In this document: positions 8,448 to 16,491 of the stretch, piece by piece
Position numbering within the stretch: position 1 is the first letter of the stretch
How the letters are laid out: each line of letters begins with the position of its first letter
Origin: CAZMSD01 sp964568855
GTDB lineage: Bacteria > CAIWAD01
Direction: 5' to 3'
Assembly (NCBI GenBank): GCA_964568855.1
Contig: CAZMSD010000040.1
Coordinates: 1-33,439, forward strand
Length of the DNA stretch: 33,439 nt
Position numbers and translations under genes: made by a program
Notes under the pieces: generated by a model
The model's database searches: none
The model's input: only the letters and a program-made list of their open reading frames with translations
What the model was told of the DNA's origin: nothing

Positions 8448-9158
8448 TCAGTGCTCCTCTGCGGCCTGTTCCACGGTGATCGTGGCGTCTTCCAGGATTA
8501 CCGGGTAGCGGTAGCCTGAACCGAAATCCCGGTGGGTGGCCAGTTTCCCCTCCACCAGCACCAGGTCGCCCACGCCGCATTCCTGCATGCTGGTGACCGT
8601 CAGGTCGTCACCGCCCGGCTCTCCGCTGCCGTCCATCACGTGGACCCAGTTCCGGCCAAGGATGCCGCTGTTGTATTTAACCACCAGGCCCCGCAGCTCC
8701 ACGGTCTTGCCCTCGAGCAGCTCGGCGCCGAAGAACAGTTCCTCCACCGTGAAGCCGGCCTTGGAGATGCTGCCTTGCTCAGGCTTGGCGGGGTGTGCGT
8801 CGTCCTGTTTCCCGTGCCCGCTGAAACCGGGCAGTCCCGCGTGGGGATCCCCTCCGTAAGCGTCGGCCGCGGGCGCCGGGCCGAAGGAATTGACGAACCA
8901 GATGCGCTCGAAGGTCCGGTCGAGGCTCCGGGCGCTGAAATTGAGCATTTCGAAACCCTGCTCGCAATCCAGGCTTCCACCCACCGCCAGCGGACTCTCG
9001 GGACCGGCCAGCCAGACCTGCTGCTCGTCTTCCTCCAGCAGGACGTAGGTATATCCACCGGAATTCAGGACTTCCTCGATCGTGCCGCTGTGATCCGCCA
9101 GGCAGATGCCCGCCGCGAGCCAGCCGAGGACCGCCACAATACTAACCTGAGCTTTCAT
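8448..9158 (-). CDS. Exported protein with two OB-fold-like halves
   Basis: The 236-residue protein begins MKAQVSIVAVLGWLAAGICLA, a clear signal peptide, so it acts outside the cytoplasm. The first half (GGYTYVLLEEDEQQVWLAGP, then a segment with NFSARSLDRTFERIWFV) and the second half (GKTVELRGLVVKYNSGILGRNWVHVMDGSG, then DLTVTS, then VGDLVLVEGKL) each read as a small OB-fold-like beta barrel of the kind seen in secreted bacterial proteins. A Gly-, His- and Pro-rich linker (about 105-135) joins them. The ligand is unknown. The ATG at 9158 has GGAGGAG just upstream, better than an in-frame start 36 bases earlier. It is the first gene of the minus-strand run, so the operon promoter should lie just beyond it. 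Confidence 0.72.
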   Translation of the reverse strand: MKAQVSIVAVLGWLAAGICLADHSGTIEEVLNSGGYTYVLLEEDEQQVWLAGPESPLAVGGSLDCEQGFEMLNFSARSLDRTFERIWFVNSFGPAPAADAYGGDPHAGLPGFSGHGKQDDAHPAKPEQGSISKAGFTVEELFFGAELLEGKTVELRGLVVKYNSGILGRNWVHVMDGSGEPGGDDLTVTSMQECGVGDLVLVEGKLATHRDFGSGYRYPVILEDATITVEQAAEEH

Positions 9159-9184
9159 GTACTCCTCCAGTTGGAATCCACAGC

Positions 9185-9193
9185 ATTGTAGCA
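9185..9193 (-). promoter_or_regulatory. Candidate extended -10 promoter of the eight-gene operon
   Basis: On the minus strand TGC-TACAAT reads as an extended -10 element about 27-35 bases before the first ATG, followed by a strong GGAGGAG ribosome site. No good -35 hexamer is present 17 bases upstream, as can be the case for extended -10 promoters. The call rests on sequence match alone. Confidence 0.35.
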
Positions 9194-9282
9194 ATTTCCG
9201 CTACATGGGAAGGTCCGGGCGCTTTGGAAAGGCCGCCCCGCGCTTGGATGCTCAACCGCGAATTGTTTGCTTTGTGCTCCAC

Positions 9283-9319
9283 GACGAGACCCGCGGACCC
9301 GAGCGAGGCGGTTCTCGTC
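9283..9319 (+). other. Stem-loop in the leader of the PLP enzyme gene
   Basis: GACGAGACCCGC (9283-9294) pairs with GCGGTTCTCGTC (9308-9319) with one mismatch and a 13-base loop, ending 27 bases before the ATG of the downstream Cys/Met-metabolism gene. It could be a leader control element or an incidental hairpin. It does not match SAM or SAH riboswitch cores that I can recall. Confidence 0.35.
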
Positions 9320-9346
9320 TCACCGAGGATAAATGGAGTGGAAGCT

Positions 9347-10528
9347 ATGGATCACATCCGCGATCTGCATCCCGATACGCAATCCGTGCACGCGGGATCG
9401 ACCGAGGACCAGCACGGCGCGGTGGTCCCGCCGATCTACCAGGTGAGCACCTTCGCCTTCCGCGACGCCGATCACGGCGCCGACCTCTTCGCCGGCCGGG
9501 AACGGGGCTACATCTACAGCCGAATGCTCAATCCCACCGTGGAAGCCCTGGAAAACGCGGTGGCCCAGCTCGAGGGCGGCCACAAGGCCCTGGCCTGCTC
9601 CTCAGGCATGGCGGCCATCAGCACCGCGCTGGCCGCCACGCTCAAACAGGGCGACCACGTGCTCTGCTCGGGTGCGGTCTACGGGCCCACCACCACGCTG
9701 CTCTCGGGCATCTTCAGCAAGTTCGGCGTGCAGTCCACATTCACGGACATGACCGAGCTGGAGAACGTGAGACGCGCCCTGCGGCCGAACACGCGGGCGG
9801 TCTTCCTGGAAAGCCCCGGCAACCCCACGCTCTGCGTACTCGACATCGCCGCCATCGCTTCCCTGGCCCGCGAGGCGGGCGCCCGGCTGATCGTGGACAA
9901 CACCTTCATGAGTCCCGTGCTGCAGCAGCCATTCGCCCTGGGCGCGGACCTTGTGGTGCACAGCATGACGAAATTCCTGAACGGACACGCCGACGTGGTG
10001 GCGGGAATCATCGTGACACAAAGCGAGGACGACTACCTGGCCTGCCGCAAGGAGTTGAACCAGTTGGGCGGGGTGATCGATCCGCACCAGGCCTACCTGG
10101 TGCACCGGGGCGTGCGCACCCTGGCCCTGCGCATGGAGCGGCATTCCAGCAACGCCCAGCGCATCGCGGGATGGCTGGAAGGCCATCCGGCCGTCGAGCG
10201 GCTCTGGTATCCCGGACTGCCCAGCCACCCGCAGCACGAGCTCGCCCGGAAGCAGATGCGCCGGATGGGCGGCATGATCGCCTTCGAGCTGGCGGACGGG
10301 CTGGAAGCGGGTAAGCACCTGATGGACGGCGTGCGGCTGGTCCGGCTGGCCGTCAGCCTGGGCGGAGTGGAAAGCCTGATCCAGCACCCGGCGAGCATGA
10401 CTCACGCCAGCATGGCCCCGGAGGTCCGCCGGGCCGCGGGTATCACCGACGGCCTGGTCAGAATTTCCGTGGGCGTTGAGAACGCTGGGGACCTGATCGA
10501 GGACCTGCGGCTGGGACTGGGAGAATAG
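9347..10528 (+). CDS. Cys/Met-metabolism PLP enzyme, methionine gamma-lyase-like
   Basis: The 393-residue fold-type I PLP enzyme resembles methionine gamma-lyase throughout: GYIYSR (54-59, the YxR phosphate-binding pair), VVHSMTKFLNGHADVVAG with PLP lysine K209, D184 in VDNTF, and SLGGVESLIQHPASMTH near the end. The family does gamma-elimination or replacement on methionine, cystathionine or O-acylhomoserine. The cysteine typical of bacterial methionine gamma-lyases (LYGCTF) is here P114 in VYGPTT, so the exact reaction is uncertain; a cystathionine or homoserine-ester substrate is possible. The ATG at 9347 has GGAG eight bases upstream; the longer upstream frame lacks family similarity. metF and metH nearby support a role in methionine metabolism. 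Confidence 0.9.
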   Translation: MDHIRDLHPDTQSVHAGSTEDQHGAVVPPIYQVSTFAFRDADHGADLFAGRERGYIYSRMLNPTVEALENAVAQLEGGHKALACSSGMAAISTALAATLKQGDHVLCSGAVYGPTTTLLSGIFSKFGVQSTFTDMTELENVRRALRPNTRAVFLESPGNPTLCVLDIAAIASLAREAGARLIVDNTFMSPVLQQPFALGADLVVHSMTKFLNGHADVVAGIIVTQSEDDYLACRKELNQLGGVIDPHQAYLVHRGVRTLALRMERHSSNAQRIAGWLEGHPAVERLWYPGLPSHPQHELARKQMRRMGGMIAFELADGLEAGKHLMDGVRLVRLAVSLGGVESLIQHPASMTHASMAPEVRRAAGITDGLVRISVGVENAGDLIEDLRLGLGE

Positions 10529-10575
10529 GGAGCGGCGACGCATTGCCGATGGGTTTGCACGAGCGGAGTCTCTCG

Positions 10576-10682
10576 CCACAAAGTACACGAAGAGCACGAA
10601 GAGCTTTTTTCATTCTTCCTGTAGCGGCCGTAATGCTCTTCGTGGTGGATCTTGCTTCAGAAGACTTTCGTGCTCTTCGTGG
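10576..10682. repeat. CACGAAGAG-type inverted intergenic repeat
   Basis: Two tandem CACGAAGAG units at 10586-10603 face two inverted CTCTTCGTG units at 10636-10644 and 10673-10681. The longest perfect match is the 15-mer CACGAAGAGCACGAA (10586-10600) against 10667-10681. The block fills most of the space between the convergent PLP-enzyme and MltC-like genes and ends at the latter's stop codon. GAGC followed by six Ts (10605-10610) at the edge of the left arm could give rho-independent-like structure for the plus-strand gene. It has the look of a dispersed palindromic intergenic repeat. Confidence 0.7.
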
Positions 10683-11894
10683 TCAGTTCCGCCCGCCGCT
10701 CCAGGCGAGGTAGTTCTTCCGGCGCGTGCTGACCTTCTCCAGGTAGCCTACGGTCTCCTCCCAGGGCAGGTCACGCAGCAACTTGCTCTTCAATTCCTCG
10801 GGATTCAGCCCCACCACCACCTCCAGGGCCGGCGCGAACTTGCCTGTGGCGCCCAGCGGTTTCTTGTAGCCTTTGCGCTTACCCGATGTCTCACGCGAGG
10901 AGCCGCCCCGGCTGGTGAGGGCCTTGTTGGTGTTGGCGGGCCCGGTGTTGTAGGCGCAGGTGATCAGCAACTCGGCCTTGCGGTCGTCCCGCACCTTGCC
11001 GTAATACGTGTAGCGCAGCTTGTGCAGGTAGGCCACTCCGAGTTCGATGTTGCTGGCGCCGTCGTAGAGGACTTCCGGGCCGGGTTCACCGGCGCGCCCG
11101 TGGACCATCTCCCAGGCTTCCTTGCCGCCGTAGCGGGGCACGAGCTGCATCAGGCCGAAGGCCGGCACGTGGCTGCGCGCCAGCGGATTGTAGTAGGATT
11201 CGGTCTGGATCACGGCGAAGACCAGGTCGGCGGGCAGCCTGTAATGCGCGGCCATCTGCTCCACGCGCGAGCGCCATTTCCGCGCGCGACGCTCCAGATG
11301 ACCGGGGACCATGGGCACCTCCACCGTGTAGTGCAGCACTTCCTTGCCCTGCGGATCCCGTTCCTCCACTGGACGGGCTCCGCCAGCCAGGTTGCGGGCC
11401 GTGCGGTCCACGTTGCCCCGCTCAAGGACGCCGCCGCGGCCGTCCGACAGGTTCCCCTCCAGGAATTCGCCCGAGCCGCGCGGATCCGTCACGCGGTTCA
11501 GTTCTTCACGGATGCGTTCTTCGGCCTCCGCCCGTGGATTTCGCGAGTCGCGGGGCACCAGCACTTCAACGCGCAGACCGGCCCGTCGCTCGGGGTGCTC
11601 GTCGTCGAAGTTCACCACGCTGCGGCTGCGGTAGTCCCGGGCGTAGTCCACCCACTCGGCTTTCGTGGGCAGCACCACTTCGCGCCAGTTCTCCCGCACG
11701 CGCTCCTGGTAGGCCTCCCAGTTGCGTTCCAGGTCGGCCTGCCGCTGCGCCCAGCCCGTCCAGACCTCCTCGGTCCGCCGGTCCCACTGCTGCTGGACGC
11801 GGCGCTTGTACTCGTCGAAATCTTCCTGTGCCGCGCCCCGGTTCAGGGGAAGGGCGAGCAGCAGAGTAATGCAGAGCATAATCCCGTGTGACAT
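10683..11894 (-). CDS. mltC: MltC-like lytic murein transglycosylase
   Basis: This periplasmic enzyme cleaves the MurNAc-GlcNAc bond with formation of 1,6-anhydroMurNAc. Of 403 residues, about 85-200 match the MltC N-terminal domain (SRSVVNFDDEH, then VEVPMVPGHLERRARKW). Residues 205-400 are a GH23 SLT domain with catalytic E232 in VIQTESYYNP, then AFGLMQLVP and CAYNTGPAN. A signal peptide covers about 1-22 (GAAQ), but the lipobox cysteine of Enterobacterial MltC is absent, so this form appears soluble. A Trp- and Arg-rich, probably helical stretch (25-90) follows. The ATG at 11894 has GGAGGAG nearby. It lies 28 bp after metF on the same strand and may be cotranscribed with it. Confidence 0.9.
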   Translation of the reverse strand: MSHGIMLCITLLLALPLNRGAAQEDFDEYKRRVQQQWDRRTEEVWTGWAQRQADLERNWEAYQERVRENWREVVLPTKAEWVDYARDYRSRSVVNFDDEHPERRAGLRVEVLVPRDSRNPRAEAEERIREELNRVTDPRGSGEFLEGNLSDGRGGVLERGNVDRTARNLAGGARPVEERDPQGKEVLHYTVEVPMVPGHLERRARKWRSRVEQMAAHYRLPADLVFAVIQTESYYNPLARSHVPAFGLMQLVPRYGGKEAWEMVHGRAGEPGPEVLYDGASNIELGVAYLHKLRYTYYGKVRDDRKAELLITCAYNTGPANTNKALTSRGGSSRETSGKRKGYKKPLGATGKFAPALEVVVGLNPEELKSKLLRDLPWEETVGYLEKVSTRRKNYLAWSGGRN

Positions 11895-11922
11895 CCCACT
11901 CTCCTCCGGGCTGCCGGTGAGC

Positions 11923-12864
11923 TTAGAGACCCTCTAGCACACGCGCCACCTGCGGCGCATCGCTGGTGACGAAGAAGTGAATCCCCGGGGCGCCGCCCTC
12001 CAGCAGGCCGCGAACCTGTGACTGCGCGTGACGGCAGCCGATTTCCTGGACCTGTTCGGCCTTCTTGGTCTCGAGCACTTCGGATACCAGACCCTCCGGC
12101 ATTGCGATATAGAAGTTCCGCGGCAGCCGTGTGAGCTGGGATTTGCGGTCGAGCACTTTGAGGCCCGGTATCACGGGAACCTGGATACCCGCCTCGCGGC
12201 AGCGGTCGACGAAGCGGAAGTAGTGTTCGTTCTCGAAGAACATCTGTGTCACGATGTAGGCGGCCCCCGCGTCCACCTTGGCCTTCAGGTGCTTGAGGTC
12301 GTAGGAGATGCTGGGCGATTCGTAGTGTTTCTCGGGGTATCCGGCGACGCCCACGCAGAAACTGGTGGGCGAGCTGCTGACCATCTCGTGCATGTACTGG
12401 CCGCGGTTCATGTCCATGACCTGAACGACCAGGTCCAGGGCGTGCTGGTTTCGCCGGCCGGGCCGGACAACCTTCCAGTCCACGTTGTCGCCCCGCACTA
12501 CAAGGAGATTCCGAATGTCCAGGTAGGACAGCTCGATCAGGGCGTCCTCCGTCTCCTCGCGGGTGAAGCCCTGGCAAAGAATGTGCGGAACGGTTTCGAT
12601 ATTATAGCGGTACTTGATGGCGGCGCAGAGACCCAGGGTGCCGGGCCGCTTGCGGACTATGTGTCTGCGCCAGGAGCCGTCGGGCAATTCCTCGAACCAG
12701 GAATCCGCCGCGTGATTGGTCACATCGATCCAGGCCGGTCGATGGGGCATCAGGCAGTCCACCAGTTCGTAGACATCGCTGATGCAGGTGCCGCGGGCCG
12801 GAGGAATCAGTTCGAAACTGAAGAATGGGTCCTCGCGCCGGGCAAGGAAATCGCCGATCTGCAT
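11923..12864 (-). CDS. metF: 5,10-methylenetetrahydrofolate reductase
   Basis: MetF reduces methylenetetrahydrofolate to 5-methyltetrahydrofolate, the methyl donor for methionine synthase, using FAD. The 313-residue TIM barrel shows FSFELIPP near the start (the catalytic Glu strand), DVTNHAAD, RNLLVVRGDN, the FCVGVAGYPEKHYES loop (GxAxYPExH type), AAYIVTQMFF, and VIPGLKVL near residue 240, all in the usual order and at the usual length. I start it at the ATG at 12864, which has a GGGGGAG ribosome site; the much longer frame reaching 13887 is antisense to metH. Its neighbour metH is divergent across 93 bp, so enzyme and methyl acceptor are encoded back to back. Confidence 0.95.
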   Translation of the reverse strand: MQIGDFLARREDPFFSFELIPPARGTCISDVYELVDCLMPHRPAWIDVTNHAADSWFEELPDGSWRRHIVRKRPGTLGLCAAIKYRYNIETVPHILCQGFTREETEDALIELSYLDIRNLLVVRGDNVDWKVVRPGRRNQHALDLVVQVMDMNRGQYMHEMVSSSPTSFCVGVAGYPEKHYESPSISYDLKHLKAKVDAGAAYIVTQMFFENEHYFRFVDRCREAGIQVPVIPGLKVLDRKSQLTRLPRNFYIAMPEGLVSEVLETKKAEQVQEIGCRHAQSQVRGLLEGGAPGIHFFVTSDAPQVARVLEGL

Positions 12865-12957
12865 CCTGGATTCTCCCCCTGGGTTTTGCTCCAGATCCCT
12901 TTGAATATGCGTAATATGTGAAGCATTTGCCGGATTGCGAACAGAACGGAAAAGCAT
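12865..12957. promoter_or_regulatory. Divergent metF-metH control region
   Basis: This AT-richer 93-bp spacer must hold the start signals for both metF (minus) and metH (plus). An imperfectly symmetrical ATATGCGTAATAT stretch lies at 12905-12917. I find no convincing -10/-35 pair in either direction and no SAM, cobalamin or SAH riboswitch; the space is too short for a cobalamin riboswitch. Confidence 0.4.
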
Positions 12958-15900
12958 ATGAAGCCCTTCGCTCACCAGATGCGTGAAAAGGTGATCGTCT
13001 TCGACGGCGCCATGGGCACAAGCATCCAGTCCGCCGATCCCGATCCTGGACTTTTCGAGGGTCATGAGGGGTTGAATGAATGGCTCTCGCGGACTGCGCC
13101 GACGCTGATCCGGGAGATTCACTCCTCCTTCCTGGATTGCGGCTGTGACGTGATCGAGACCAACACCTTCGGCGCCTTCGGCGTGGTGCTGGAGGATTAC
13201 GGTCTGGCGGGTGAAAGCCGGGACCTGGCCCTGGCCGGCGCCAGCCTGGCCAGCAGTGTTGCGGAGGACCATTCCACGGCTGACAGGCCCCGCTACGTGG
13301 CAGGTTCCATCGGGCCGGGCACCAGGCTGCCCAGTCTCGGTCAGATCCGCTACGACGATCTGGTGAACTCCTACGAACCCCTGATGGACGGACTCGTGGA
13401 AGGGGGCTGCCACCTGCTGGTGGTGGAGACCTGCCAGGACCTGATCCAGGTCCGGGCGGCGCTGGAGGCCGTACGCAGGGTGTTCCGCAGGCGGCGCAGA
13501 CTCCTGCCGGTGGGCCTGCAGGTGACGATGGAAAGCAGCGGTTCCATGCTGCTGGGAAGCGAGCTGGCTGCGGCCATGTGCAGCCTCCTGCCCTACAGGC
13601 CGGCCTTCTTCGGCCTGAACTGCGCCACCGGCCCCGAGCGCATGAGCGGCCACGTGCGCACTCTGGCGCAGCGCTGTCCCACTCCCTTCAGCGTCCAGCC
13701 CAACGCCGGTCTCCCACGCAACGAAGAGGGCCGGACGGTCTACGACCTGAGTCCCGTGGAATTCGCCCGCTGGCAGGAGCGTTTCGTCCTGGAACACGGC
13801 GCGGGACTGGTGGGCGGATGCTGCGGTACTCGCCCGGCCCACCTGGAAGCTCTCGTGGAGCGGGTGGGAGGCCTGGCTCCCCGGCACCGCCGGGTGGAAG
13901 TTCCGGACGAGGTGGCGAGCCTGTACGCCGCCGTGTCGCTGGACCAGCGTCCCGCGCCCCTGATCATCGGCGAGCGTTTAAACGCCAACGGCTCGCGCCG
14001 CTTTCGACGGCTGCTGCAGGCCGAGAACTGGGAAGGCATGGTGGAGATGGCGGCCGCGCAGCATCGCGAGGGCGCGCACATCCTGGATCTCAGCCTGGCC
14101 CTCACGGGCCGGGACGAGGCCGGCGACATGGATGAGCTCTGCTACCGGCTGAACACCGCGGTGCAGCTGCCGGTGATGATCGACTCCACGGAACCGGCCG
14201 CCGTCGAGAGCGCACTGAAGCGCCTGGGCGGCCGGGCCGTGATCAACTCGATCAACCTGGAGGACGGAGGCCGCCGCGCCAGGGAACTGCTGGCCCTCTG
14301 CCGGCGCTTCGGCTCCGCGGTGGTGGCCCTGTGCATCGACGAGGAAGGCATGGCGAAGGAGCCGCGGCGCAAGCTGGAGACGGCCATGCGGCTGGTGGAC
14401 CTTGCCGTGGGAGAAGGTCTCTCCCCGGGCGATCTGCTGCTGGATCCTCTGACCTTCACCCTGGCCTCGGGCGATCCCGAACTCAGGGACAGCGCCCGGG
14501 CCACGCTGGAGGGCCTGCGGCTGATCAAGGCGCGGATCCCGGGAGTGCGCACCAGCCTGGGCGTCTCCAATGTCAGCTTCGGGCTAAAACCAGACCTCCG
14601 CAGGGCCCTGAACAGCGTCTTCCTCGAGCGGGCCCTTGCGGCGGGACTGGACGCGGCGATCCTGCACGCGGGCAGGATCCTGCCTTCCCACAGGATCCCG
14701 GACGAACTCGCGGACGCCTGCCGGCGGCTGATCGATAGTGACGCATCGCGGGGGGATCCCCTGGAGCGGCTGCTCGAACTGTCCTCGGGCGCTGAAGAAC
14801 AGGCGGAGGAAGCCGTACCGGCCCGGGCCCTTCCGGTGGAGGAGCGGCTCGGGCGGCGGATCCTCAACGGCCGCGGCGAAGGCATTGAAAAGGAACTCGA
14901 CGAGGCCCTGGCCTCCCGCCAGGCGCTTGAGATCGTGAACGAGATCCTGCTCGCGGGCATGCTGAAGGTGGGCGACCTCTTCGGCGAGGGTCGCCTGCAA
15001 CTGCCCTTCGTGCTTAAAAGCGCCGAGACGATGAAATCGGCCATGCGTCACCTGGAGCCGCTGATCAAAGACTCGGGAAGCGCAGCGGAGCACCGTGGAC
15101 ACCTGCTGCTGGCCACGGTCAAGGGCGACGTGCACGATATCGGCAAGAATCTGGTGCAGATCATTCTCTGCAACAACGGCTACCGAGTGAGCGACCTGGG
15201 CACCCGGGTCTCCGCGGAGCGGATCCTGGACGAGCTGCGGGAACTCGCGCCGGACGCGGTAGGCCTGAGCGGCCTGCTGGTGCGCTCCACCGTGGTGATG
15301 CGCGAGAACCTGCTGCTGTTCAACGAGGCCGGAATCCACTTGCCGGTGATCCTCGGCGGCGCCGCGCTGAACCGGAGATACGTGGAAGAAGAGCTCGCCG
15401 GGATATACCAAGGAGAGGTGTACTACGCCCGGGACGCCATGGAGGGCTTGCGCCTGATGGAAAGGCTCTTCGGCCGCAAAGGCGGGGAGAGCGACTACGC
15501 GGGCCGTGACGCGCAGGAGGCAGAATCCGCGGGGACCGGCCCGGCAATCGCCGCGGCGAAGCGGAAACCGGCGCCGGCGGGCATCGAAATCACCCGGGGC
15601 GGGCTCTCAGGCTCGGGCGGGGAGGACCCGGCCGGTCGGCAGGTTCGAGAAGACCGGGACCTGCCCAAACCAGTGGAGCAGGTCCCGCGGCCCCCCTTCT
15701 GGGGCAGCCGCGTGACACGGGACATCGACCTGGACAAGATCTGGCCCTTTCTGAACCGCTCGGCCCTCTTTTGCGGGGACTGGGGATTCCGCAAGGGCAA
15801 GCTGAGCGCGCAGGAATACGCCGAGTTGGAGCGTGATACGCTGCTTCCGCACTACGAACGTCTGAAACGGGAGGCGCGGGAGGAGGGCTGGCTCGAAGCC

Positions 15901-16476
15901 GCGGCGATCCACGGCTACTACCCTGTCAACTCGGAGGACCGGCGGCTGCTGGTCTACGAGGGGCCGGAGGACGAAGAACCGCGCTGGGAATTCGAATTTC
16001 CCCGCGCCCGGCGATCGCCGGGACGCTGCATCGCCGATTTCTTCCTGCCCCGTTCCTCCGGTCGCCGGGACCTGCTCTGCCTGCAGGTGGTCACCATGGG
16101 CGCCCGGGCCGCCGAGTACGCGTCCGGACTCAAGACAGCGGACCGCTACCAGGAATATCTCTTCGTGCACGGCCTGGGAGTCTCTGCGGCGGAGGCCCTG
16201 GCGGAATACATCCACCATCTGATTCGCGGGGAGCTGGGCATCGACGGCGCAGAGCCGGAAGATGCGGATCTGGCGCCCGTCTCGGACTATCGCGGCTGCC
16301 GCTACAGCTTCGGCTACCCGGCCTGTCCGGACCTGGAGGACCAGGTGCTGCTCTGTGAGATCCTGGGCGCCCGACGGATAGGCCTGCAGCTCACGGAGGA
16401 ACTGCAGCTGGTGCCCCAGCAGAGCACATCGGCCCTCGTGGTACACCATCCTGATGCGGACTACTTCACTGTGTGA
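12958..16476 (+). CDS. metH: Cobalamin-dependent methionine synthase, full length
   Basis: MetH moves the methyl group of 5-methyltetrahydrofolate to homocysteine through cobalamin. All four modules are present in 1,172 residues. The homocysteine domain (1-320) has zinc ligands C222 (NCATGPE) and C288/C289 (GGCCGT). The pterin-binding barrel covers about 335-600, beginning IIGERLNANGS. The cap and B12 domain cover about 635-840, with VHDIGKN giving cobalamin ligand H726. The SAM-dependent reactivation domain (about 910-1172) has RYSFGYPACPD and a terminal HHPDADYF. A 65-residue low-complexity linker (about 843-908) precedes the last module. The ATG at 12958 has only a modest GGAA ribosome site. 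It ends 15 bp from the convergent flgL, leaving no room for a private terminator. Confidence 0.96.
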   Translation: MKPFAHQMREKVIVFDGAMGTSIQSADPDPGLFEGHEGLNEWLSRTAPTLIREIHSSFLDCGCDVIETNTFGAFGVVLEDYGLAGESRDLALAGASLASSVAEDHSTADRPRYVAGSIGPGTRLPSLGQIRYDDLVNSYEPLMDGLVEGGCHLLVVETCQDLIQVRAALEAVRRVFRRRRRLLPVGLQVTMESSGSMLLGSELAAAMCSLLPYRPAFFGLNCATGPERMSGHVRTLAQRCPTPFSVQPNAGLPRNEEGRTVYDLSPVEFARWQERFVLEHGAGLVGGCCGTRPAHLEALVERVGGLAPRHRRVEVPDEVASLYAAVSLDQRPAPLIIGERLNANGSRRFRRLLQAENWEGMVEMAAAQHREGAHILDLSLALTGRDEAGDMDELCYRLNTAVQLPVMIDSTEPAAVESALKRLGGRAVINSINLEDGGRRARELLALCRRFGSAVVALCIDEEGMAKEPRRKLETAMRLVDLAVGEGLSPGDLLLDPLTFTLASGDPELRDSARATLEGLRLIKARIPGVRTSLGVSNVSFGLKPDLRRALNSVFLERALAAGLDAAILHAGRILPSHRIPDELADACRRLIDSDASRGDPLERLLELSSGAEEQAEEAVPARALPVEERLGRRILNGRGEGIEKELDEALASRQALEIVNEILLAGMLKVGDLFGEGRLQLPFVLKSAETMKSAMRHLEPLIKDSGSAAEHRGHLLLATVKGDVHDIGKNLVQIILCNNGYRVSDLGTRVSAERILDELRELAPDAVGLSGLLVRSTVVMRENLLLFNEAGIHLPVILGGAALNRRYVEEELAGIYQGEVYYARDAMEGLRLMERLFGRKGGESDYAGRDAQEAESAGTGPAIAAAKRKPAPAGIEITRGGLSGSGGEDPAGRQVREDRDLPKPVEQVPRPPFWGSRVTRDIDLDKIWPFLNRSALFCGDWGFRKGKLSAQEYAELERDTLLPHYERLKREAREEGWLEAAAIHGYYPVNSEDRRLLVYEGPEDEEPRWEFEFPRARRSPGRCIADFFLPRSSGRRDLLCLQVVTMGARAAEYASGLKTADRYQEYLFVHGLGVSAAEALAEYIHHLIRGELGIDGAEPEDADLAPVSDYRGCRYSFGYPACPDLEDQVLLCEILGARRIGLQLTEELQLVPQQSTSALVVHHPDADYFTV

Positions 16477-16491
16477 CACTCACGGGCGGGA

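Noticed and set aside
9283..9346. SAM or SAH riboswitch in front of the PLP enzyme gene
   Set aside because: Only a simple stem-loop is seen. The multi-helix cores and conserved bases of these riboswitches are missing.
12865..13887. Long N-terminal extension of MetF
   Set aside because: The extra 340 codons are antisense to metH. MetF similarity begins at the ATG at 12864, which has its own ribosome site.
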